A stretch of 64,000 bases of DNA from Marivirga tractuosa DSM 4126 (GCF_000183425.1 NC_014759.1:1798001-1862000), one strand, 5' to 3'; numbered from the stretch's first letter, positions 36,072-45,083 are shown. Translations and numbers: made by a program. Notes: a model not told the origin generated them from the sequence alone.

Positions 36072-36791
36072 TCAATTAACTCTCTTCTTGCCCCATGCGA
36101 TTACTTGAACACCAGAGGAGTAATGCAGTAAATCAGGATCCTTGTTTAGTAATGTTTTAAACTTGGGATATATTATATCAATTTCCTTAATGTCGAATTT
36201 TTGAATTGGCCATTCAATATGATGAATCTCAAACTTGTTAATTGAGGTCTTTGTATCTTGAAATAAAGCATATCTTTCAGTTAACCACTTATCAAGTAAT
36301 GTCTTGTGCTCAAGAGTCTCTCCTACTTCATACTTTATAAACACTCTATCATCAAATTCTTTATTCTCCGAGCAGTATATAGAATCCGCTCTATTCATTT
36401 TTGAATGCCGGTATGGCAATCCCGAAAATGCCTTGGCAATATTACAAGAAACCCTATTTCCACCTTCAATACTCAAAAAATAAACTCCCGCCTTGCTATT
36501 TTTCTTCACGTATGTCCTAATATTTATCTCGTGAAAATTAGATATGGGTGAAAAAGCGGGTAGAAATCTAGGTCTTACCTTCTCCATTTTAAATGCCACA
36601 AGTGAAACCCAAGACTGTCCATTATAGAGATCAATCTCTAAATCATTGGGGACAAATCTCCTTAATTCATTTGGATCAACCTTCCTATGAAGAAATAATG
36701 TATCATTCCATTCTTGGTAATATTTCCATCTTTCATTTGGTAAGTCCCACGGTCTGTGCTTGGTATTATTCAATATTTCTTCAATAGTCAT
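36072..36791 (-). CDS. DUF2071 (YqjF-like) protein
   Basis: A 239 residue soluble protein matching the DUF2071/YqjF family. It has the typical NDTLFLHRKVDPNELRRFVP start, GQSWVSLVAFKMEKVRPR and FHEINIRTYVK, then YFLSIEGGNRVSC. The fold resembles acetoacetate decarboxylase, but a function has not been established for most members. It follows the amidohydrolase gene after 30 nt and is probably co-transcribed with it. Convergent with the S8 peptidase. Confidence 0.85.
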   Translation of the reverse strand: MTIEEILNNTKHRPWDLPNERWKYYQEWNDTLFLHRKVDPNELRRFVPNDLEIDLYNGQSWVSLVAFKMEKVRPRFLPAFSPISNFHEINIRTYVKKNSKAGVYFLSIEGGNRVSCNIAKAFSGLPYRHSKMNRADSIYCSENKEFDDRVFIKYEVGETLEHKTLLDKWLTERYALFQDTKTSINKFEIHHIEWPIQKFDIKEIDIIYPKFKTLLNKDPDLLHYSSGVQVIAWGKKRVN

Positions 36792-36821
36792 ATGATTTAC
36801 AAATAAGCGAGATTAGAAATA

Positions 36822-38192
36822 TTAAAGCTCAATATTAACACCCTTCAAAAATACCTTTCCCAAACTCCTTAAGTGTTGAATATCCTCCAATGGATTTTCC
36901 TTTAAGATGATGATATTGGCTACTTTTCCTTTTTCTAGGCTTCCATATTGGTTTTCCAAACCGAAAAAAGCAGGCCCATAAATCATGGAAGTTTTCAGCG
37001 CTTCAGCAGGAGTTAAGCCAGCTTCTACTAAACTAAACAACTCACCCCAAAGTGCTTCACCAGGATATACAAAAGAATTAAATGGGCCACAATCAGAACC
37101 TGCTAAAATAGGAACACCGGCTTCAAACATTGGTCGAATCATTTCCTTAGCTAAGTTTGAGACTTTCTCACGCATCTGACTTCCAGATGACTTTGCTCTT
37201 TTGGCTGATTCAACTCTTCCTTCATAGGTTTTTTGTATGCCCACTCCTATTTCACTTAATAATGTATCAGTGCTGTGATCTTCATCTGCTATATTAGAAA
37301 GTACTTTCCCAATGTATAAGGTAGGAGTGATAAATACTTTCTTTTCAGCTAGTTCGGCAAATAATTCATTTGCCATTTGCTTATCATAGGTTTCTGTAAT
37401 GGTTTCCATCATGCCATAGCCTAAACCTAATTCGGTTAAACTATCGGCTTTAGGTGAACAAGCTTTCATAATGTAATACATGTGTTCGCTTCCATCCATA
37501 CCCAAAGAAACTGCCTTTTGGAAATCAGCAGACATCGGCATGTGCCCTGTTACTTTCATGCTTCTTTTTTCTGTTGCTTTAATAATAGAATAGAAATTTT
37601 CTGCACTAAGACTTCCATCATAAATCTTCACATAATCAACATTGATAGATTCCAATGAATCCAAAGCCATTTCAATATCATTCAGGTTTACGATTTTTAT
37701 GGATCCTTCCCAAGCTGGTTTTGGTCCATCAAGCTTAGGACCTGAAGTGAAAATTTGTGGCCCTAGCAATTCCTTTTGATTGATTTTTTTTGCCCATCCC
37801 ATTGCAGCTGGGGTCATGTCACCACCAGCATCTCGAACAGTGGTCACTCCAAACTTTGGAAATAAGCCTAAAAGATCTTGATTTTCGGCTATTAAATCCG
37901 TTCCACCTCTAAAATGCACATGATTATCCCAAAGGCCTGGCATAGCGAATCTTCCTTGTAAATCCATTGATTCTTTGGAATCATAAGCTGGTATTTCTTC
38001 CATAGAACCTGTTGAGAAAATAGTATCTCCTTTAATCGCTATGAATTGGTTTTCAAGGAGCTGAATATTTTGGACATCAACTATTGTGGTGTTGAGTAAA
38101 ACTAAATCAATTGAGGTTTTCTCTTTGGTTGTACAAAAAGAAAGCGTGAGTACTATGATAATTGAATAGAATATTGTGGAGATTAATTTCAT
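36822..38192 (-). CDS. Amidohydrolase family lipoprotein
   Basis: A 456 residue metal-dependent hydrolase with a lipoprotein signal (LTLSFC, Cys20), so it is predicted to be membrane-attached in the periplasm. The barrel keeps metal-binding and catalytic motifs: H-x-H in DNHVHF, a lysine in VDYVKIYDG, histidines in GHMPMS and GSEHMYY, and the aspartate in AGSDCGPF. This resembles imidazolonepropionase or prolidase-type amidohydrolases. The substrate is unknown. It precedes the DUF2071 gene. Confidence 0.88.
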   Translation of the reverse strand: MKLISTIFYSIIIVLTLSFCTTKEKTSIDLVLLNTTIVDVQNIQLLENQFIAIKGDTIFSTGSMEEIPAYDSKESMDLQGRFAMPGLWDNHVHFRGGTDLIAENQDLLGLFPKFGVTTVRDAGGDMTPAAMGWAKKINQKELLGPQIFTSGPKLDGPKPAWEGSIKIVNLNDIEMALDSLESINVDYVKIYDGSLSAENFYSIIKATEKRSMKVTGHMPMSADFQKAVSLGMDGSEHMYYIMKACSPKADSLTELGLGYGMMETITETYDKQMANELFAELAEKKVFITPTLYIGKVLSNIADEDHSTDTLLSEIGVGIQKTYEGRVESAKRAKSSGSQMREKVSNLAKEMIRPMFEAGVPILAGSDCGPFNSFVYPGEALWGELFSLVEAGLTPAEALKTSMIYGPAFFGLENQYGSLEKGKVANIIILKENPLEDIQHLRSLGKVFLKGVNIEL

Positions 38193-38235
38193 GGCAGTTT
38201 TACTTATATAAAAGGAAGATAACTATTAAAATTTA

Positions 38236-38394
38236 ACCACAAAAGAGACAAAAGAACACAATAGAAAATAATCAAGATTATTTTTAAAAGACATAATTCT
38301 TTTTCGATTAGGTTACAGCAGAATTTATAGGGGTAGCATATTTTATTTTATGCAAAGCATAAAACCTTATGTGTTCTCTTGTCTCTATTGTGGT
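38236..38394. repeat. Inverted repeat of 25 nt with inner spacer
   Basis: The arm at 38236-38260 (ACCACAAAAGAGACAAAAGA and five more bases) is complementary to 38370-38394 at all but two positions, with 109 nt between. It lies in the gap between the amidohydrolase start and the queuosine transporter stop. The arms resemble the ACACAGAA-type sequences elsewhere in the window. Confidence 0.65.
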
Positions 38395-38458
38395 AGAAAA
38401 AAGTCTGCGCAATTTGCAGTTTAGGCTCGTAATCAATGAAGAGGTTAATAAGGGAAAA

Positions 38459-39262
38459 TCAGAAAAAACCCTCCCCAGCAGCTTCCTCAGTCACTTTCTC
38501 TGCATTTTCTTTTCCTAAGTAGCGGTCTATCAAGAAATGAGCTACATACAATAATGGGGTAAGTAAAATGGCTAAGGCGCCTTTGTAAATGTAATTAATT
38601 ACACCTACTGAAAGGACTTGCTCTATACTCCAGTTGCCAAAAACAAAGAAAGCGATCCATAAGACAACAAAACTGTCAATTAATTGGCTGACTAATGTAG
38701 AACCAGTAGCTCGAAGCCAAATCTTGCCACTACCAGTAAATTTTCTTAGATGCTGAAAAACCAATACATCTAAAAACTGGCCTATCAGGAAAGCTGTTAA
38801 AGATCCAATTATAATTCCTAGTCCTTGTTGGAAAATTACTCCATAAGCATAATTGATATTGAATTCATTACCCTGTGGATCCGGTGAGTTAACATTTAAC
38901 CAGAAATCAGCGGGAGCTAATTTTGTAACACCATAAATCACAAAAAATGAATAAAGGATAAAAAGTGCAGTCAAAAAACTGATTCTGCGGACTCCTTTTT
39001 TACCAAAATACTCATTGATGATATCAGTAGTGATAAAAACTATAGGCCAAATGATAACTCCTGCTGTGAGATTAAAATCCAGAACGAAATCTCCAAATAG
39101 TTTGATCTGGGCTGGTGGAAAGCCCAAGGTAGCCTCAGCTGAAAAAATCTTGACTCCTAATATCTCAGCCAATAAAGCATTGGTCAGAAAAATCCCGCTT
39201 AAAGCAATGAAAAGATTTCTTTTCTTTCTATTGAGCGATCCATTTGGCTTTACCGCATCCAT
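38459..39262 (-). CDS. yhhQ: Queuosine precursor transporter (YhhQ/QPTR family)
   Basis: A 267 residue inner-membrane protein with about six helices from the YhhQ/VUT family, which imports queuosine precursors such as preQ0, preQ1 or queuine. Family segments are FTTDIINEYFGKKGVRRISF and, towards the end, LVSQLIDSFVVLWIAFF and VINYIYKGALAI. The ATG lies one nt after the RNase Z stop, so the genes are coupled, and both serve tRNA maturation. Which precursor is taken up is not visible. Confidence 0.9.
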   Translation of the reverse strand: MDAVKPNGSLNRKKRNLFIALSGIFLTNALLAEILGVKIFSAEATLGFPPAQIKLFGDFVLDFNLTAGVIIWPIVFITTDIINEYFGKKGVRRISFLTALFILYSFFVIYGVTKLAPADFWLNVNSPDPQGNEFNINYAYGVIFQQGLGIIIGSLTAFLIGQFLDVLVFQHLRKFTGSGKIWLRATGSTLVSQLIDSFVVLWIAFFVFGNWSIEQVLSVGVINYIYKGALAILLTPLLYVAHFLIDRYLGKENAEKVTEEAAGEGFF

Positions 39263-39263
39263 A

Positions 39264-40178
39264 TTATTCCTCTATGGTAAAAACTTTTCCCTCCTCTGCT
39301 AAAGCAGTATTGGTAAATTCCTTTTGGGCTTCCTCCAATAAAGGTTGTAATTCTTTATATCGATTGGAAAAGTGACCAATCAATAACTGCCCTACATTTG
39401 CTTTTTGGGCAATAATACCTGCTTGCTTTGCTGTGGTATGGAAAGTAGATTCTGCCCTTTCTAAATTATCATGCAAAAATGTACCTTCATGATAAAGCAA
39501 ATCCACTTCCTTAACCAAAGGAATTATATCCTCATTATATTTGGTGTCAGAACAATATGCATAGCTTCTGGACTTTTTGGCCGGCAAGGTATAATCTGTG
39601 TTTTTAAATTTTAGATTTCCCGATTCATCCAACACATCTTCTCCCTTTTTCAGAATATTAATATCTCGAACTCTTAATTCGGATACTTTTTCCTTTTTCA
39701 ACCGCTTGGGTTTAGGTTTTTCTTTTATCAAAAACCCTGTGCAAGGAATTCTATGTTGAAGTGGAATGGTATGAACTGTTATTTTTGGGTGATCCAAAAT
39801 CAATTCGGATTGATCTCCTTTTAACTCCTGGAAATGAATGGGATAACTTAGTCGGGTATTGGCATACTTCAAATGCAAACTGATAATCTCAGACAAACCC
39901 ACAGGTCCATGCAAATATAATGCAGTTTTTCTGCCGTTCAAGTGCATGGTGGACAATAAGCCCATTAGTCCCAAGAAATGATCCCCGTGCAAATGACTAA
40001 TAAAGATATGGCTTAAGCGATTTTTTCTTAAGCCATATCTTTTCATTTGCAATTGTGTAGCTTCCCCGCAATCGATCATAATTTGCATATCCTGTATGCG
40101 CAATACTTGGGAAGTATGATGCCTCCCGTGAGCCGGGGCTGCAGAATTGGAACCTAATATGTGAACTTCAAAAGACAA
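39264..40178 (-). CDS. rnz: Ribonuclease Z
   Basis: Endonuclease of the metallo-beta-lactamase fold that trims tRNA 3' ends. The 304 residue protein has the zinc motif H62-L-H64-G-D66-H67 in SHLHGDHFLG, LGSNSAAPAHGRHHTS near the start, the flexible-arm region (about 160-190), and the late ligands SDTKY and LIGHFSNRY. It begins six nt after the STAS gene stop and ends one nt before the queuosine transporter. The small (RNase Z-S) length is normal. Confidence 0.95.
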   Translation of the reverse strand: MSFEVHILGSNSAAPAHGRHHTSQVLRIQDMQIMIDCGEATQLQMKRYGLRKNRLSHIFISHLHGDHFLGLMGLLSTMHLNGRKTALYLHGPVGLSEIISLHLKYANTRLSYPIHFQELKGDQSELILDHPKITVHTIPLQHRIPCTGFLIKEKPKPKRLKKEKVSELRVRDINILKKGEDVLDESGNLKFKNTDYTLPAKKSRSYAYCSDTKYNEDIIPLVKEVDLLYHEGTFLHDNLERAESTFHTTAKQAGIIAQKANVGQLLIGHFSNRYKELQPLLEEAQKEFTNTALAEEGKVFTIEE

Positions 40179-40184
40179 GGAATT

Positions 40185-40568
40185 TTACTCGCTATCGCCT
40201 TCTTCACCCAAGGCTTTTTCCAATTCATGCATGAAAACAGATTCCACTGCTTCGTGCACGGTAGGTAAAATATCAAACACCTTATCTAATTGAGAGATTT
40301 TAATTAATTTCTCAGTATGCTCAGTGGGTGCTGCAATAATAAAAGCCCCTCCGTTTTCACCTATCACTCTATTTCCTACCAATAAAGCGCTCAAGCCTGA
40401 TGAATCTACATATTTCACTTCTGACATGTCAATCACCATGTTTTGAACACCTTCTGCCTGCATGGTCACCAAATCAGACTTGAAGCCCGAAGCTACTGAA
40501 GAATCAAATTTCTCTTCCTTTATCTTTATTAATGAGTACTTCTCTTCTTTATCAATTGAATATTTCAT
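40185..40568 (-). CDS. STAS-domain anti-sigma factor antagonist
   Basis: A 127 residue SpoIIAA/RsbV-like protein. The conserved DSSGLSALL (serines 56/57) contains the residue phosphorylated by partner switching kinases, and MVIDMSEVKYV is the central strand. The acidic tail (LEKALGEEGDSE) is not part of the domain. No kinase or phosphatase gene is adjacent, so its partner is elsewhere. It lies between purC (52 nt) and rnz (6 nt) on the same strand. Confidence 0.88.
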   Translation of the reverse strand: MKYSIDKEEKYSLIKIKEEKFDSSVASGFKSDLVTMQAEGVQNMVIDMSEVKYVDSSGLSALLVGNRVIGENGGAFIIAAPTEHTEKLIKISQLDKVFDILPTVHEAVESVFMHELEKALGEEGDSE

Positions 40569-40620
40569 GTATCTGTTTTTAAAAATTTCACAAAAAAGTA
40601 ACTTCCGTAAAAGTAACTCC

Positions 40621-41556
40621 TTATTTAATACTTTTTAGGATATTTTGTTCAATCGTTTTTAATACGTCATTGTAATCTCTAGGTTTGAATTTTTCACCCG
40701 TTACTTTTTCGTACAATTCTATGTAGCGATTAGAAATTTCTTCCACTTTCTCATCCGTCATTTCAGGAATCTTTTGTCCGTCTTTACCTTGAAAACCATT
40801 TTCAATTAGCCACTCCCTTACAAACTCTTTTGATAACTGTTTTTGCTTCAAACCTTTAGATTGGTTTTCATCATAAACATCGGAATAAAAAAATCTAGAA
40901 GAATCTGGTGTATGGATTTCATCTATTAAATAAATTTTATCTCCTACTTTACCAAATTCATACTTTGTATCCACTAAAATCAATCCATTTTTAGCAGCAA
41001 TTTCAGTCCCTCTTTGAAATAATTGCTGAGTATAACTTTCTAGTTTCTCATATTCTTCTTTGGAAACCAAACCTTGTTTTAAAATTTCTTCTCTGGAAAT
41101 ATCTTCATCATGTCCTTCGTGGGCTTTGGTTGTTGGTGTAATTATTGGACTTGGCAATTTATCATTTTCTTTCAAGCCTTCTGGTAATGAAACTCCACAA
41201 ACACTGCGTTTCCCATCTCTGTATTCGCGCCAAGCATGACCCGCCAAATAGCCTCTTATCACCATTTCTACAGGATAAGTCTCACAATTAAATCCTACAC
41301 TCACATTGGGATCAGGATTTGCTATTAGCCAATTCGGCACTATATCTTCGGTATCCTTTAATGCTTTTGCAGCTATTTGATTTAGCACCTGTCCTTTGAA
41401 AGGAATAGCCCGCGGCATCACCACATCGAAAGCCGAAAGGCGATCTGTAGCCACCATGATTAATTGATCGGGCGTGGTATAAACATCCCTTACCTTTCCT
41501 CTATAAAAATTTTGCTGATTGGGCAGCTGAAAATTGGTTTCTCTAATTGCTTCCAT
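40621..41556 (-). CDS. purC: SAICAR synthetase, purine biosynthesis
   Basis: Ligates aspartate to CAIR with ATP in de novo purine synthesis. The 311 residue form of Bacteroidota shows the N-terminal YRGKVRDVY and [11 protein letters not shown], then [16 protein letters not shown]. Later come KYEFG and [15 protein letters not shown] start at ATG 41556 (MEAIRETN), not the upstream in-frame ATG at 41625, whose extra 23 residues are hydrophobic and not part of the family. A TATTTTTG box ends five nt before this ATG. Confidence 0.95.
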   Translation of the reverse strand: MEAIRETNFQLPNQQNFYRGKVRDVYTTPDQLIMVATDRLSAFDVVMPRAIPFKGQVLNQIAAKALKDTEDIVPNWLIANPDPNVSVGFNCETYPVEMVIRGYLAGHAWREYRDGKRSVCGVSLPEGLKENDKLPSPIITPTTKAHEGHDEDISREEILKQGLVSKEEYEKLESYTQQLFQRGTEIAAKNGLILVDTKYEFGKVGDKIYLIDEIHTPDSSRFFYSDVYDENQSKGLKQKQLSKEFVREWLIENGFQGKDGQKIPEMTDEKVEEISNRYIELYEKVTGEKFKPRDYNDVLKTIEQNILKSIK

Positions 41557-41986
41557 TAGGGCAAAAATAGCTAAGTGTTTGCAGATATAAAACACTGCAT
41601 TGAAAAAGAAAGAATATATGTCCAAATGAATAGCTTAAGAGATATTTGCAGTCAGGAATTAAATGAATTTCATTTTTTTTAAACTTTCTCATTGTATTAC
41701 CAATATTTATTGCAAACCTTTGTAATTCAAATTGAAAGAAAATAACACCATAGCGCAAAATTTTACTTCATCAGCAATTATTGCTGTTGATGCTGTGGCT
41801 GTATTGCGTAGTCGCCAGACTCGCAGGTTTTTCTTTAGGGCATAGCCCTTTTCTATTCTAGGATACCCTATGCGGGAATCCAATACCCCAATTATATCAT
41901 ATTATAAAATTCAATAATGCTTAATTGCTAAATCCTCTTTTCATTTGGAGAAGGATTAGGGATGAGGCTCTTCAATTTTTCATTCA
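41557..41986. other. 430 nt divergent intergenic region with hairpins
   Basis: No gene is seen. It contains the purC promoter region, then several potential hairpins: CAGCAA with TTGCTG near 41773-41787, AGGGC/GCCCT at 41837-41849, and GGATACCC paired with GGGAATCC (one mismatch) at 41861-41881. The right end carries a GGAGAAGGATTAGGGATGAG string that resembles a motif scattered in many bacterial genomes. Its role is unknown. Confidence 0.5.
41562..41569 (-). promoter_or_regulatory. Candidate -7 box of purC (TATTTTTG)
   Basis: An exact match to TAnnTTTG on the minus strand, with CCCTA between it and the ATG. It would give a leaderless or near-leaderless purC mRNA and argues for the downstream start codon. 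Confidence 0.35.
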
Positions 41987-42658
41987 ATGGAAAAATCCAA
42001 GTTTATCATACGAATTGCTAAAGAAGCAGACCAAATTTACGCATATACCATTATAGAAGAAATGGCAGCATCAGCTGCTAAAAGAGGGACTGGTATTGCC
42101 CGTAGATCAGTTGAATATATCGAAAAAAAGATGCTGGAGGGCAAAGCTGTGATTGCTTTGACTCAGGATAAAACTTGGGCAGGCTTCTGTTATATAGAAT
42201 CTTGGGATCACGAGAAATATGTTGCCAATTCAGGATTGATTGTTGCGCCCGAGTTTAGAAATTCCGGTTTAGCCAAAGCCATTAAATCCGAAATATTTCA
42301 GTTGAGCAGAAAGAAATACCCTGAGGCTAAAATTTTTGGTTTGACCACTGGAAGTGCTGTGATGAAAATCAATTCAGCTTTAGGCTATATCCCCGTGAGC
42401 TACTCAGCCTTAACAAAAGACGAGGAGTTCTGGAAAGGCTGTCAAAGCTGCGTGAATTATGATATTCTGCAGTCTAAAAACAAGCAGAATTGCATTTGTA
42501 CCGCCATGTTATACACGCCCAAGCCTGAAAGCAAAGGCAAAGCACTCAGGAAGAATTTCACCAAAAACATCAAACTATTTGAGCGCTGGACCAGGATCAA
42601 AAAGCATGTGATGCTGAAGCTTAAAAAGCATTCAGATCATCTTGTGAATCTGTTTTAA
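41987..42658 (+). CDS. GNAT family acyltransferase, probable first enzyme of the arginine cluster
   Basis: A 223 residue GNAT-fold protein. The acyl-CoA binding region is around VAPEFRNSGLAKAIKSEIF (86-104), and FGLTTGSAVMKINSALGY follows. Since no argA or argJ is in the cluster, it could acylate glutamate (acetyl- or succinyl-CoA); this is inference from position. The C-terminal part has four cysteines at 152, 155, 169 and 171 (CQSC ... CIC), which could bind zinc. A 263 nt gap with paired palindromes separates it from argG. Confidence 0.75.
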   Translation: MEKSKFIIRIAKEADQIYAYTIIEEMAASAAKRGTGIARRSVEYIEKKMLEGKAVIALTQDKTWAGFCYIESWDHEKYVANSGLIVAPEFRNSGLAKAIKSEIFQLSRKKYPEAKIFGLTTGSAVMKINSALGYIPVSYSALTKDEEFWKGCQSCVNYDILQSKNKQNCICTAMLYTPKPESKGKALRKNFTKNIKLFERWTRIKKHVMLKLKKHSDHLVNLF

Positions 42659-42747
42659 TCTTCCAGCAAAGCCCTATAGAGACACTGACTGCGAGATGGC
42701 CGGGTGATTGGATCATTGGAAAACCAGCTTAAAAATTAAACAGATCT

Positions 42748-42872
42748 GCTTAGTTATATTAAGAGCTTAGCCAAACCTGTCAGGTTTCGAGAAATTAATA
42801 AAACTGAAATGGATGTGTTCTCCATCGCTAAGATCAAGGACAAACCTGACAGGTTTCCTTAATATGTTAAGC
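42748..42872. repeat. Paired palindromes forming a large inverted repeat between GNAT and argG
   Basis: AAACCTGTCAGGTTT (42773-42787) and AAACCTGACAGGTTT (42842-42856) are near-perfect palindromes and exact reverse complements of each other, 54 nt apart. Their outer flanks (42748-42763 and 42858-42872) are also largely complementary, with an asymmetric insertion on the left. A small hairpin (ATGGA/TCCAT) sits in the loop. Confidence 0.75.
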
Positions 42873-42921
42873 TTGAAAAAGTAGGAATAGAATTGAAATA
42901 AATACATTAAAAATATAAAAA

Positions 42922-44115
42922 ATGAAAAAAGTTGTTTTAGCCTATAGTGGAGGATTGGATACCACCTTCTGCGGCTTATACTTATCAAAAGAATTAGGCT
43001 ATGAAGTACATGCCGTTTTAGTCAATACAGGAGGTTTTTCTTCTGAAGAATTGAAAGCCGTAGATGCAAAAGCCAAAAAATTAGGGATTGCTTCCTTCAC
43101 GGTCATCGATTGCCTGGAAACTTTCTATCAGAATGTTATCCGATTTTTGGTGTTCGGTAATATTCTTAAAAACCAGACTTATCCTCTTTCGGTCAGCACA
43201 GAAAGAATAGTGCAGGCGCAGGCCTTGGCTCAATATGCAAAAGAAATCGGAGCTGATGCTTTGGCACATGGAAGTACGGGAGCGGGCAATGACCAGGTAA
43301 GATTTGATATGATTTTTCAAACCTTACTACCTGAAATCGAAATCATTACTCCGATTAGAGATTTAAAACTTAGCCGAGAACAGGAGATTGATTTCCTCAA
43401 GAAGCAGGGAGTTGAAATGGATTTTGAAAAATCTAAGTATTCTATCAATAAAGGAATATGGGGAACTTCTGTTGGAGGTGCAGAGACTTTAACTTCTGAT
43501 CAATATTTACCAGATGAAGCATTTCCTACTCCTATCACTAAGAAAGATGAGGAAGAAATTTCTCTGTCTTTTGAAAAAGGGGAGCTGATTGGAATCAATG
43601 ATAAAGTATTTTCTCATCCTACGGAAGCTATTCAGGCTTTAGATAAAATCGCTTCGCCCTTCGGAATCGGCAGAGATATTCATGTGGGCGATACCATAAT
43701 CGGCATAAAAGGAAGAGTAGGTTTTGAAGCAGCTGCAGCATTAATCATCATCAAAGCGCATCATCTTTTGGAAAAACACACCCTTACCAAATGGCAAATA
43801 TTCTGGAAGAATCAGCTATCGGAATTTTATGGTAATCACTTGCATGAAGGACATTATTTAGACCCTGTGATGCGAAATATTGAAGCCATGCTGTTGGACA
43901 GTCAGCAAAAAGTATGCGGTAAGGTTTATGTGAAATTGAAACCTGAACATTTCGTGCTAAAAGGAATCGAATCACCTCATGATTTGATGTCGGCAAAGTT
44001 TGGCAGTTATGGAGAAATGAACCTTGCCTGGACAGCTGAGGATGTAAAAGGATTCACCAAAATCATAGGCAATCAAACTGCAATTTATCACCAAGTAAAC
44101 AAAGAAAATGGATAA
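42922..44115 (+). CDS. argG: Argininosuccinate synthase
   Basis: Joins citrulline and aspartate with ATP. The 397 residue protein begins MKKVVLAYSGGLDTTF, which is the ATP-pyrophosphatase PP-loop (A7-T14), and has AHGSTGAGNDQVRF and ITPIRDLKLSR further on. Its ATG follows a 263 nt spacer, so the argG-argH block may have its own control apart from the GNAT gene. The 3' end overlaps argC by 8 nt. Confidence 0.95.
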   Translation: MKKVVLAYSGGLDTTFCGLYLSKELGYEVHAVLVNTGGFSSEELKAVDAKAKKLGIASFTVIDCLETFYQNVIRFLVFGNILKNQTYPLSVSTERIVQAQALAQYAKEIGADALAHGSTGAGNDQVRFDMIFQTLLPEIEIITPIRDLKLSREQEIDFLKKQGVEMDFEKSKYSINKGIWGTSVGGAETLTSDQYLPDEAFPTPITKKDEEEISLSFEKGELIGINDKVFSHPTEAIQALDKIASPFGIGRDIHVGDTIIGIKGRVGFEAAAALIIIKAHHLLEKHTLTKWQIFWKNQLSEFYGNHLHEGHYLDPVMRNIEAMLLDSQQKVCGKVYVKLKPEHFVLKGIESPHDLMSAKFGSYGEMNLAWTAEDVKGFTKIIGNQTAIYHQVNKENG

Positions 44116-45073
44116 GCTAAAAATTGGAATAGTGGGAGCCGCAGGCTATGCAGGGGGTGAGCTGATAAGATTATTATTGCATCATCCTAAAGCAGAGATT
44201 GATTTTGTTTTGAGCAACAGCCAAAATGGAAAAAAAGTTAGCGAGGTCCATACAGATTTAATTGGTGAGACAGACCTAGTATTCACTCAATCACTGAAAG
44301 AAAGTGCTCAAGTCATATTCTTGGCATTACCTCATGGGAGATCACAGCAATTTCTTCACGAAAATAAAATAGCCGATCAGGTTTTGGTGATTGATTTAAG
44401 CACTGATTTTAGAGATGAAAAAGAAGATTTCGTTTATGGTTTGACCGAAGTTTTTCCTGATAAGATTAAATCTTCCAAGCGAATTGCGAATCCAGGTTGC
44501 TTTGCCACTGCCATTCAGTTGGCATTAGCTCCCGCAGTTGCCCAATCCTGGACAAAGCAAAGCATTCATGTGAGCGGTATTACAGGGAGCACGGGAGCTG
44601 GCGTAATCCCTTCGGATACTACCCATTTTAGTTGGCGAAATCAGAATATATCTTCTTATAAATTATTCGAACATCAACATTTGCATGAAGTCAAGCAGAC
44701 TTTCACTCAATTGGATTCATATTTCAAGGAAGAAATCCTATTCGTGCCTTACAGAGGCAATTTCTCTAGGGGGATTTTGACAACAGTCTATTTTCCATTT
44801 GAAGGAAAACTCGAGGACGCTAAGAAGGAATTTATAAAATATTACAAATCCTCAAGCTTTGTTCATATATCTGATGACTTAATTGATTTGAAACAAGTGG
44901 TCAATACCAACAAATGTCTATTGCATCTAGAAGTAACATCAGGTCAGTTGATTATTACTTCCATCATTGACAATCTACTGAAAGGAGCTGCCGGACAAGC
45001 AGTGCAAAACATGAATCTACACTTAGGCTGGGAGGAAAACTTAGGTTTACAACTAAAAGCCAACGCCTATTAA
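44108..45073 (+). CDS. argC: N-acyl-gamma-glutamyl-phosphate reductase
   Basis: NADPH-dependent reduction of N-acylglutamyl phosphate to the semialdehyde. The 321 residue protein has the Rossmann motif GIVGAAGYAGGELIRLL (7-23), the catalytic C131 in ANPGCFATA, and GITGSTGAGVIPS. It starts inside the argG stop (ATGGATAA). Whether the acyl group is acetyl or succinyl is decided by other enzymes of the cluster. The next gene follows after 10 nt; the aminotransferase argD, frequently placed here, is absent. Confidence 0.95.
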   Translation: MDKLKIGIVGAAGYAGGELIRLLLHHPKAEIDFVLSNSQNGKKVSEVHTDLIGETDLVFTQSLKESAQVIFLALPHGRSQQFLHENKIADQVLVIDLSTDFRDEKEDFVYGLTEVFPDKIKSSKRIANPGCFATAIQLALAPAVAQSWTKQSIHVSGITGSTGAGVIPSDTTHFSWRNQNISSYKLFEHQHLHEVKQTFTQLDSYFKEEILFVPYRGNFSRGILTTVYFPFEGKLEDAKKEFIKYYKSSSFVHISDDLIDLKQVVNTNKCLLHLEVTSGQLIITSIIDNLLKGAAGQAVQNMNLHLGWEENLGLQLKANAY

Positions 45074-45083
45074 ATTAAGAGAA

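Noticed and set aside
41760..41890. Possible tRNA gene in the hairpin cluster
   Set aside because: No acceptor stem with CCA-compatible end and no TTCGA loop; the hairpins do not form a cloverleaf.
42767..42988. 73-codon minus-strand open frame over the palindromes
   Set aside because: Arises from the repeat and the antisense of the argG start; no coding features.
44108..44115. Possible frameshift at the argG-argC junction
   Set aside because: Both proteins are complete at normal length; the 8 nt overlap is an ordinary coupled start.
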